Positions 1-5,652 of a DNA stretch of 6,777 nucleotides are shown in pieces. Both the position numbers and the translations under genes were made by a program. Source of the stretch: an uncultured Oscillospiraceae bacterium (GTDB lineage Bacteria > Bacillota > Clostridia > Oscillospirales > Acutalibacteraceae); NCBI GenBank assembly GCA_900552985.1, contig USBP01000078.1, forward strand, positions 1 through 6,777. The letters are read 5' to 3'. How positions within the stretch are numbered: position 1 is the first letter of the stretch; the number at the start of each line of letters is the position of its first letter. The notes under the pieces are model-generated. The model saw only the letters and a list, made by a program, of their open reading frames with translations. It was not told the DNA's origin and ran no database searches.

Positions 1-526
1 AAAGCTCCAGCAGGCGGTCCACCCGCTCCTGAAACAGGCCGGACTCCCACTCCTCCTTAAAGGAGACCTTATAACACTTTCGGCCGTTATACCGCTCGAT
101 CGGATCTAACTTGCCATTCCTTTTGCGGATCAGCGCACCCGCCCGCACATACCGGTGAAAGGAGGGCGCGTTGTCGTAGGCATCGTTAAAATTGATATGT
201 ACGCTGACCACTGTGTGATATTGCTTCGCTTCGCGCATGAGCCAGAGGAGGCTCTCGTGCGCCGTTTGATCCTGCGGGCGCTTGAGCGCTTCGTTCACGG
301 CGAAAAAATCGGGATATTTATCATCATGGCCAAGATACTGCCAGCCCACTAAATAGAGGATTTTCGGGATTCCCTGGGTGATGCGGTCCACAACCCGGAT
401 GATCTCCAGCGCATCCGCAAACGTATTGATCACGTGGCTTGCTTGCCCATCCTTTTCCGGGTAGGCAAGCGGCAGCTTCATCATCATGCACTGCGTATAA
501 TCATAGTGAAACGAAAATGGCCCCAC
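1..526 (-). CDS. GH101-like glycosidase (endo-alpha-N-acetylgalactosaminidase family), N-terminal part, cut by left window edge
   Basis: A frame of 175 codons stays open from GTG at 526-524 to the window edge. The GTG is preferred because AGGAGG (537-542) lies 10 nt upstream; the triple ATG at 487-479 is internal and has no comparable site. Visible stretches are YLVGWQYLGHDDKYPDFFAV, then NEALKRPQDQTAHESLLWLM and VVSVHINFNDAY, followed by an EEWESGLFQERVDRL segment. From memory these resemble the catalytic barrel of proteins annotated as GH101, which release the Gal-beta-1,3-GalNAc disaccharide from Ser/Thr in mucin-type glycoproteins. The catalytic residues are expected further downstream and are not in the window. 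There is no signal peptide or leading beta-sandwich domain, although characterised GH101 enzymes are large secreted or surface proteins; this one seems to begin in or near the barrel and would be cytoplasmic. It follows the 701-residue GH35 gene by 25 nt, so it is probably co-transcribed. Alternative: a related uncharacterised TIM-barrel family with another specificity. Confidence 0.62.
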   Translation of the reverse strand, partial: MGPFSFHYDYTQCMMMKLPLAYPEKDGQASHVINTFADALEIIRVVDRITQGIPKILYLVGWQYLGHDDKYPDFFAVNEALKRPQDQTAHESLLWLMREAKQYHTVVSVHINFNDAYDNAPSFHRYVRAGALIRKRNGKLDPIERYNGRKCYKVSFKEEWESGLFQERVDRLLEL

Positions 527-536
527 TGGTCGTTCG

Positions 537-542
537 CCTCCT
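537..542 (-). promoter_or_regulatory. Ribosome binding site of the GH101-like gene
   Basis: AGGAGG on the minus strand sits in the 25-nt gap after the GH35 stop codon (554-552), 10 nt before GTG 526-524. It decides the start: the next in-frame ATGs lie about 50 nt from this site and have none of their own. Confidence 0.7.
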
Positions 543-551
543 GATATCAAG

Positions 552-2657
552 TCAAAGGGCAATCTGCTCCAGATGGATGGGGCGGACGGCGGCCAGCGAC
601 AGGCTCTCCTCCCCCGGCTGCAAATCGATCTCATTGTATACATGCCCGACGCCGTGCGCCGTGGGGGCGGAGGTTTTAATGAGAACCTCGCCGCCGCTGC
701 GTGCAAGCAGGTCGCGGAAGTGGCGGATGTGAAGATGATAGACGCCATCCGTGTTGAAATAGTCATCCACCAGCACGCCGCCGCAGAACACCTGCAAATT
801 CAGGCCCCGGAAGCGAAGATCCAGCACAACATCATCAAATTCCCGCAGCCGGTCCAGCTCGAATTGCAAGCGATAATACCCGCGATCCCCGCGTGAAAAG
901 AGGTAATGATCATACGGCAGCTTGACCTTGCCAATGCGTACCAGGCGGACAGCGCCCTCCGGCTCCTCAAAGGAGCAGGTGTGCGTCTGCCCATCGATGG
1001 TCACGCTCTGCCCGTTGCCAAGCAGGGCATAGACCATATTGTGCTCTGCCCACATCGTTCCGTCGCTGAACACAGGCGTACCGTTGACCAAATGGAAGCG
1101 CAGCGCCTGAGCTTGCTCCATAAAGTGGAGGCAAACGCCATTGCCCGCATCATAGGTATCCCCATCGCAGGCAAAGGCCTTCCCGTTGATTGAAACAAGC
1201 ACCGGCTGGCGCTCCATGCGCATGAAGTACAAATCGACCCGGCCGTCCTGCTCCGCCCGCGCGATAGGCTGAGCCGTCACATAATCGAAGAAAACATCCT
1301 GCACCTGGAAGCGGAACGGGAGGAACGCCATCTCCCCCGCCGCGATCTGCAGCTCCGGGAGGGCAACCTCAACATCGCCGGTGAGCTGCGCGCAGAATGC
1401 GAGCGGAGCGGACCGCTCCCCGCGCTCATAGTTGCCGATAAAGAGATAGCCGTCCGTATTCTCGCCGCAGCGGACGGAGCAGTAGGGCAGCCCTGCCTCG
1501 CCGGAGAAAAAGGGTTGCTTGCGGGCGATATCCCCATCCCATGTGTTGATAAACAGATGCAGCAGGCGCAGGCGGTCGCCATGCTCCCGGCAGACGCCAT
1601 CCTTGGAGAGCGGGGCTTGGAAGTCATAGTCCACGATGGGGAGAGCGTTCGGGTAAAACGTACGCTTGCTTTCCTGGAGAAGCTCCCCACGCGGGTTGCG
1701 TCCGCCGTGGAACATATAATACCCCATCAGATTCATGCCCGAGGCAAACTTGGCAAAGGCGACGCCGTAGCCATCCCGCCCGCTGATGACCGGGCGGCGG
1801 TGCTGTGTGACCTGGTTGCCGGTGCCCACCTCGCAGCCGGTATAGGGAAAATCGTTGAACGTGGCCTTTTCCCGCTTGCCCTTGATCAAATCCTCGCCGA
1901 TTTCCGTCTCCGTGCGTCCTTCGCAGATCGCAAAGCGGCCAGCCGGCTTCAGAGGGCGCTTATGCTGCGTCCAGGGCGCCTCAGGATAGCCTCCCATCAT
2001 GGGCAGGAAGCATTTATCCGGCGTGTTGGTCGGCCAGGCTGTCATCGTAAAAAATGGCACGCGGAAGCCTACCCGATCCGCTATTTTACGCAGCGTATGG
2101 ATGTGGCTGATTTTGCCGGGATACTCATTCTCCATCTGGAGGCCGAGGATCGTCTCCCCATCGCAGAACTCGGCCACCTGCTCATACAGGGCGCGCCAGT
2201 AGCGCTCCACATACTGGAGGTATTTCGGGGTATCCTTCCGCTTGCCGCGCAGGGGCATCAGCCAATCCGGGAAGCCGCCGAAGCGCGCCTCCCCATGGCA
2301 CCATGGGCCGATCCGCAAAAACACGCCGAGCCCGACCTCCCGGCAAATCCGCAGGAAGGCGGCGATATCGCGGTTCCCATCCCAGCGGAAATGGCCCTTC
2401 TTTTGCTCATGGTGGTTCCAGAACACATAATTCGCCACGGCGGTCAAGCCGCACTCCTTCATCTTTAAGAGCTCGCGCTTCCAGTCCTCCCGCTCACAGC
2501 GGGAGAAGTGGATCTCGCCGCAGACAGGCAGAATCGGCTGCCCATTGCGCGTCAGGTAACGGGAGGTCGCGGAATAAACGGTATCCATATTGCTGAAAGA
2601 AAAGCCGCCGTCTGCATCCGCAGGGACATAGTGGATATCAAAGATTTGTTTCATCAT
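552..2657 (-). CDS. Divergent GH35 beta-galactosidase-like enzyme, 701 aa
   Basis: Predicted retaining exo-glycosidase removing terminal beta-galactose; no signal peptide is visible, so probably cytoplasmic. The N-terminal TIM barrel (about residues 30-340) has GEIHFSR (47-53), NYVFWNHHE (76-84), RIGPWCHGEARFGGFPDW (115-132), LQMENEY with predicted acid/base Glu178, and PYTGCEVGTG with predicted nucleophile Glu276, then QHRRP and YYMFHGGRNP (313-322). The nucleophile context (CEVGTG, not EFW) places it in a branch distinct from the neighbouring GH35 and, from memory, close to Bacteroidota-type GH35 proteins. The C-terminal part (about 340-701) is beta-rich, with a jelly-roll-like stretch near 590-670 (RGYYRLQFEL, then a DDVVLDLRFRGLNLQVF segment). 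The first ATG overlaps the preceding stop as ATGA and the second (2654-2652) as TGATG; AAGGAG at 2663-2668 is 5 nt from the first and 8 nt from the second, so residue 2 may be the true start. The overlap points to translational coupling with the lipoprotein gene. The exact substrate cannot be read from the sequence. Confidence 0.88.
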   Translation of the reverse strand: MMKQIFDIHYVPADADGGFSFSNMDTVYSATSRYLTRNGQPILPVCGEIHFSRCEREDWKRELLKMKECGLTAVANYVFWNHHEQKKGHFRWDGNRDIAAFLRICREVGLGVFLRIGPWCHGEARFGGFPDWLMPLRGKRKDTPKYLQYVERYWRALYEQVAEFCDGETILGLQMENEYPGKISHIHTLRKIADRVGFRVPFFTMTAWPTNTPDKCFLPMMGGYPEAPWTQHKRPLKPAGRFAICEGRTETEIGEDLIKGKREKATFNDFPYTGCEVGTGNQVTQHRRPVISGRDGYGVAFAKFASGMNLMGYYMFHGGRNPRGELLQESKRTFYPNALPIVDYDFQAPLSKDGVCREHGDRLRLLHLFINTWDGDIARKQPFFSGEAGLPYCSVRCGENTDGYLFIGNYERGERSAPLAFCAQLTGDVEVALPELQIAAGEMAFLPFRFQVQDVFFDYVTAQPIARAEQDGRVDLYFMRMERQPVLVSINGKAFACDGDTYDAGNGVCLHFMEQAQALRFHLVNGTPVFSDGTMWAEHNMVYALLGNGQSVTIDGQTHTCSFEEPEGAVRLVRIGKVKLPYDHYLFSRGDRGYYRLQFELDRLREFDDVVLDLRFRGLNLQVFCGGVLVDDYFNTDGVYHLHIRHFRDLLARSGGEVLIKTSAPTAHGVGHVYNEIDLQPGEESLSLAAVRPIHLEQIAL

Positions 2658-3829
2658 GCATTCTCCTTAAATCCGTCGTAATTGGTTCCAAAATATTTTT
2701 CATCCACCGACATATTGCATGCCATCCAGACGGTGCGGTGCTCCAGAATCTGCAAACCGTGATCCGTCTCGCTTCCGCCGTGGTCTGCCGCTACGATCAC
2801 CAGCCACTTTTCGTTATACTGCTGCTCGCGTGCGTCGATCTCGTTGAGCAGGTCGTTCAGGTAGAGATCAGCATTACGCACGGAATTGACATAATGGGGG
2901 TTTTCATTGGTAAAGCCCGTCGTATGGCCGTTTGTATCCGGGCGGTGGAAGATACCTGCGACGATCGTGTCGCCGGTCTCCATGCGGCCGAGCAGGTAAT
3001 CGCGCATGGCGATATCGTACGTACACTGCTCGGAGATTGTCCCCTCCTCCATGGCGACGGCGTTGTAATCATCGATCGGCGCATTAAGATCCTCCTCTTT
3101 TTCTTTGCCCTCATTTTTGAGCATATCTTCCGTGCTCGAAGCATGCGGCCGGTCAATATCGCGATACGTAATCGGAAGCTCGGGGTGCTCCAAAATATAG
3201 CCCACTTCATTTTCCAGCGTGATGTCAAACAGCTCGCCCCAGTCAAAGGCCAACCCCGTTGCCACGCCGAGCTTGGCATACTTCATCATGATGGTTTCCG
3301 CATCGGCATTTTTAACATCACTGTTGCTTTTCACGCCATGAAGGGTATTCCATCCGCCGGTCAGCTCGCTTATCCAGCCGGGGCAGGTAGAGGTCTCCTG
3401 CTCGCTGTCCGTTCCCTTTTCCCCGCCGGCATAAGCCATGTACAGGCCGCCCGACTCCTTGAGCCGGTGCAGGCCGCTGTAATCAGCCGCCTCATAATTG
3501 TAGCCGTTGGTGTCAAAATTGTTTGCATCGTAGAACAGGTTTGTCATCGCGTCCGCACGCACACCGTCCCAGCCGAGGAAGAGCACCTTGCGGATCTTCC
3601 CCTCGCCGTCAATAATCTGGCCATTCTGAACCGTGCCGCCGGAGAGGAACTCATCCATGATGTAATAATACTGGTACTGCGGGATAGACTGTGCGCCCGT
3701 GTTGTCCCAGAACGAATACTGGGACACCGTATCAAAATACTTGTCATCCGTCTTGGTGCAGCCCGTCAGGCAGGCGCCGGCGAGCGCGGTTGCCGTCAGA
3801 ATGCTGGCAATGATTCGAGTATGTTTCAT
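2654..3829 (-). CDS. Lipoprotein of the alkaline phosphatase / type I phosphodiesterase (NPP) superfamily, 391 aa
   Basis: Predicted membrane-anchored, extracytoplasmic phosphodiesterase or phosphatase using two metal ions. The N-terminus MKHTR, a hydrophobic stretch and the lipobox LTGC (Cys24) form a lipoprotein signal. The NPP-type core follows: LGWDGVRAD with first metal ligand Asp88; TCPGW with predicted nucleophile Thr148, followed by TGGW and HGV as in NPP proteins; DTNGHTTG with ligands Asp298 and His302; AADHGG with Asp349 and His350; and His357 or His364 as the last ligand. The arginine of the sulfatase CxPxR motif is absent, which argues against a sulfatase. The ATG at 3829 is chosen because GGAGG (3839-3843) is 9 nt upstream; the in-frame ATG at 3847 overlaps this ribosome binding site and would put extra charged residues before the signal peptide. 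About 391 residues is a compact size for the family. Substrate is unknown; lying between two GH35 genes it may act on a phosphate-bearing glycan or nucleotide sugar, which is inference. Confidence 0.85.
   Translation of the reverse strand: MKHTRIIASILTATALAGACLTGCTKTDDKYFDTVSQYSFWDNTGAQSIPQYQYYYIMDEFLSGGTVQNGQIIDGEGKIRKVLFLGWDGVRADAMTNLFYDANNFDTNGYNYEAADYSGLHRLKESGGLYMAYAGGEKGTDSEQETSTCPGWISELTGGWNTLHGVKSNSDVKNADAETIMMKYAKLGVATGLAFDWGELFDITLENEVGYILEHPELPITYRDIDRPHASSTEDMLKNEGKEKEEDLNAPIDDYNAVAMEEGTISEQCTYDIAMRDYLLGRMETGDTIVAGIFHRPDTNGHTTGFTNENPHYVNSVRNADLYLNDLLNEIDAREQQYNEKWLVIVAADHGGSETDHGLQILEHRTVWMACNMSVDEKYFGTNYDGFKENA
2663..2668 (-). promoter_or_regulatory. Ribosome binding site of the 701-aa GH35 gene
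   Basis: AAGGAG lies inside the 3' end of the upstream lipoprotein gene, 5 nt before ATG 2657 and 8 nt before ATG 2654. Spacing slightly favours the second ATG. Both starts overlap the upstream stop codon, an arrangement typical of coupled translation. Confidence 0.6.
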
Positions 3830-3838
3830 CCTAAATTT

Positions 3839-3843
3839 CCTCC
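3839..3843 (-). promoter_or_regulatory. Ribosome binding site of the lipoprotein gene, deciding its start
   Basis: GGAGG, continuing into GGAAA, is 9 nt before ATG 3829-3827. The longer frame starting at ATG 3847 would have this site inside its own coding sequence, so the shorter protein is preferred. Confidence 0.7.
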
Positions 3844-3851
3844 GCATTTTA

Positions 3852-3876
3852 ATTATATTGATTTCCCTTTTTGCAA
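3852..3876 (-). promoter_or_regulatory. Possible promoter before the lipoprotein gene
   Basis: A perfect minus-strand TATAAT (3852-3857) lies in a short AT-rich patch of the 74-nt gap between the broken GH35 and the lipoprotein gene. TTGCAA (3871-3876) could be a -35 element, but the 13-nt spacer is shorter than the usual 16-18, and no good hexamer sits at the ideal distance. Transcription would begin near 3845, leaving a leader of about 16 nt that just contains the ribosome binding site. A weak or activator-dependent promoter is possible; chance is a real alternative. Confidence 0.3.
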
Positions 3877-3903
3877 GCGACCGCTCCGCAATCGTAATGC
3901 CGG

Positions 3904-4944
3904 TTACAGCAAATGACGATCGATGATATTCACCGACCGGAGCCGGGCGCCCTCCTGCTCCAGAATGATGATTTCATTCTGCTTCTTTAAAAACGGCGCG
4001 GGCAGGTAAAGCGTGCGCTGCGGGCCGCGGCTCCAGTAGCGCCCGATGTGGATACCGTTGACAAAGACGCAGCCCTTTGTAAATCCGCGCATATCCACAA
4101 AGCAGTCGGCATCCGTGCGCGCGGAGAACGTGCCGCGCAGGAAGCCGGGCGCGCCGCCCAGCGAGCCGGGTGCAAAGGAAACCCGATCCAAGTTATCCAT
4201 CGGCAGGGTGTAGATTTCCCACCCGAATACGGTCTGCATCCCGTGCCGGACGCGCGCGATGCCCTTGCGGTCAATCATGTGCGGGCCGTAGTTGACGCGG
4301 CCCATCCCCTCGACCAGAATCTCGATCACGCACGCGCCGTTGAATGCCGGGAGTTTGCAGGTGAAGCCGTCATTCTGCTTCATGCGGCCGTTCTTTGTGC
4401 GGTCATAGCGGCAAACAAGCTCGCCGTTGACGCGCAGGTAGGCGATATCATGCACGCCCTCCACAGAAAGCGTCTGGGCGGAATAGTGGCCCTTTAAGAC
4501 CTTGCGGTAGAGGATGTAGCCAAAGTTTTGCCCGAAGCGCTCCATGCTCTCCGGATGTGCGGAGTAGTGGCGCTGCCCGATCTGATAGCACGCCTCCCAC
4601 AGCGGGGCGCACTCGGTCAGCTGGACCGCGCCGACATTTTGCAGCCTGGGACGCGGCGGAAGCGGCTCCATAGGCAGCTGCCGTGCCGTGCGGAGAATTT
4701 CACGCACCCTGCGGTAGGCGGGCGTGTAATCGCCATACTCATTGAGCAGCGCGGCATCGTCATAGCTGGTGACGGTGGGCTGGTACTTCCTGCCATAATT
4801 TGCCCCCGACCAGAAATTGAAGTTTGTGCCGCCGTGGAACATATAGATATTCAGGTTGGCGCCGCTGTCCACCAGCGCCTGCACCTCCCGGGCAACCTGG
4901 GCCGGATTGCGCCGGTGATGGCGCTCGCCCCAAACCAGCGGCAC
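3904..4944 (-). CDS. GH35 beta-galactosidase, C-terminal piece after the frameshift
   Basis: This frame carries the end of the catalytic barrel and the C-terminal beta domains of the GH35 enzyme begun in the upstream piece. Its first recognisable family sequence is WGERHHRRNP, followed by a VAREVQALVDSGANLN segment and YMFHGGTNFNFWSGANY, which lines the active site. Near the end CFVDMRGFTKGCVFVNG, then HIGRYWSRGPQRTLYLP and a KKQNEIIILEQEG stretch are classic for the GH35 C-terminal galactose-binding-like domain. The nominal GTG start at 4944-4942 is only the first start-like codon in this frame. A GGAG (4950-4953) happens to lie 5 nt before it, but it is part of the codons for Met-Glu of the nucleophile motif. 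On its own the piece lacks both catalytic glutamates and could not be an active glycosidase. Confidence 0.75.
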   Translation of the reverse strand: MPLVWGERHHRRNPAQVAREVQALVDSGANLNIYMFHGGTNFNFWSGANYGRKYQPTVTSYDDAALLNEYGDYTPAYRRVREILRTARQLPMEPLPPRPRLQNVGAVQLTECAPLWEACYQIGQRHYSAHPESMERFGQNFGYILYRKVLKGHYSAQTLSVEGVHDIAYLRVNGELVCRYDRTKNGRMKQNDGFTCKLPAFNGACVIEILVEGMGRVNYGPHMIDRKGIARVRHGMQTVFGWEIYTLPMDNLDRVSFAPGSLGGAPGFLRGTFSARTDADCFVDMRGFTKGCVFVNGIHIGRYWSRGPQRTLYLPAPFLKKQNEIIILEQEGARLRSVNIIDRHLL

Positions 4945-5642
4945 CAGAACTCCATGCAGGTGTTGGGCAGGCCCTCCTGAAACCCTTTGAGGCTCTGAAA
5001 CGCCGTTTTCGCGTGGGATCCAAAATTCAGCGTTTTATAGACATCCGGCAGCGTACCGCCGGAGAGCATATCGCTGTTGTTTCCATCCGACGTAAAGAAC
5101 GGAACCTCCGCCCCGCAGCGGACCATAATCTCCCGCAGGTGCTTTAAATAGGCCTTGTCGTTGCCGTAGGAGCCATATTCATTCTCAATTTGCAGGGCGA
5201 TCAGGTTCCCGCCTTGGGTATCCTGAAGCGGGGCGAGCTCCTGAAATACGCGCTGGAAATAGGCTTCCACCTTCTGCATATAAACCGGCTCATCGCAGCG
5301 CAGGCGGAGATTATGGTCGGCCAGCAGCCAGGCCGGGAAGCCGCCGAAATCCCACTCCCCGCAGGTGTAGGGGCCGGGCCGGACGATGATATACAGGCCA
5401 TATTCCGCCGCCATACGGCAATATGCCGCAATGTCGAGATTCCCCTCAAAGCAGAATGCGCCCTCTTTTGGCTCGTGCAGATTCCAGCACATCACTGTTT
5501 CCACACAGTTGAAGCCGGCGGCGCGCATCTTGGCAAACCGATCCGCCCAGTATGCGCGTGGGACGCGGAAATAGTGCATCGCCCCGGAGAAAAGGCGGAA
5601 TGGTTCGCCGTTCACATACAATCCATCTTTTCGAATCTCCAT
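4851..5642 (-). CDS. GH35 beta-galactosidase, N-terminal catalytic piece ending out of frame
   Basis: This piece holds most of a GH35 TIM barrel without a signal peptide, implying a cytoplasmic beta-galactosidase. Motifs in order: RLFSGAMHYFRVPRAYW (16-32), ETVMCWNLHEPKEG (48-61), IVRPGPYTCGEWDFGGFPAW (86-105), ALQIENEYGSYG with predicted acid/base Glu155, and NTCMEFW with predicted nucleophile Glu231. After about Gly238 the reading becomes arginine- and alanine-rich and unlike the family (CRWFGASAITGAIRPR onward) until its stop at 4851. Start ATG 5642 is supported by GAGGTG (5647-5652) just upstream, overlapping the TAA of the TPR gene, with a 10-nt gap between the genes. It is intact up to and including the second catalytic residue but lacks the barrel end and all C-terminal domains. 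Confidence 0.8.
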   Translation of the reverse strand: MEIRKDGLYVNGEPFRLFSGAMHYFRVPRAYWADRFAKMRAAGFNCVETVMCWNLHEPKEGAFCFEGNLDIAAYCRMAAEYGLYIIVRPGPYTCGEWDFGGFPAWLLADHNLRLRCDEPVYMQKVEAYFQRVFQELAPLQDTQGGNLIALQIENEYGSYGNDKAYLKHLREIMVRCGAEVPFFTSDGNNSDMLSGGTLPDVYKTLNFGSHAKTAFQSLKGFQEGLPNTCMEFWCRWFGASAITGAIRPRLPGRCRRWWTAAPT

Positions 5643-5646
5643 GTTT

Positions 5647-5652
5647 CACCTC
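5647..5652 (-). promoter_or_regulatory. Ribosome binding site of the frameshifted GH35 gene
   Basis: GAGGTG directly follows the TAA stop of the TPR gene (5655-5653) and ends 4 nt before ATG 5642; its core GAGG has a 6-nt spacer. The tight packing supports co-transcription of the TPR and GH35 genes. Confidence 0.55.

Larger units (their letters stand above)
3904..5642 (-). pseudogene. Frameshifted GH35 beta-galactosidase (whole gene)
   Basis: The two GH35 pieces are one gene read in two frames. Family sequence leaves the first frame after EFWCRWFG and resumes in the second at WGERHH, so the break is at about 4924-4942. The span of 1739 nt is one short of 1740, which would encode 579 residues plus stop, a normal length for this GH35 group. 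From memory, relatives read roughly EFWCGWFDHWGE here, so about two residues plus one base (seven nucleotides) may be missing rather than one base. Downstream sequence shows no further decay, so the event is recent or is a sequencing or assembly error. No slippery heptamer in the needed phase supports programmed frameshifting. Confidence 0.75.

Noticed and set aside
1515..2468. Long open plus-strand frame (317 codons) opposite the 701-aa GH35
   Set aside because: It is antisense to a protein with complete GH35 motifs, has no family motifs or ribosome binding site, and its composition is typical of a shadow frame in GC-rich DNA.
3829..3847. Start of the lipoprotein gene at ATG 3847
   Set aside because: That ATG overlaps the GGAGG that serves ATG 3829, and has no upstream ribosome binding site of its own.
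3871..3897. Imperfect inverted repeat TTGC..AGC / GCT..GCAA between GH35 and the lipoprotein gene, as a terminator
   Set aside because: The stem has an internal mismatch loop and is followed on the minus strand by A and G residues, not a T run; no terminator is supported.
2738..3916. Long plus-strand frame (392 codons) opposite the lipoprotein gene
   Set aside because: The minus strand has a lipobox and all phosphodiesterase motifs; the plus frame is a hydrophobic and His-rich mirror with no recognisable domain.
4113..4120. Sulfatase identity for the neighbouring lipoprotein, based on its Cys-Pro pair (TCPGW)
   Set aside because: The sulfatase signature needs an arginine two residues after the proline (CxPxR), which is absent; T-C-P with downstream TG and HG matches the NPP phosphodiesterase pattern. 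The pair lies in the lipoprotein gene (about 3381-3387), not in this GH35 span.
4926..4940. TTTGGGG at the GH35 break as a programmed -1 frameshift site
   Set aside because: The heptamer formally fits XXXYYYZ, but its codon phase is TTT-GGG rather than T-TTG-GGG, so tandem slippage would not yield the observed frame. Residues also seem to be missing at the junction, which slippage would not explain.
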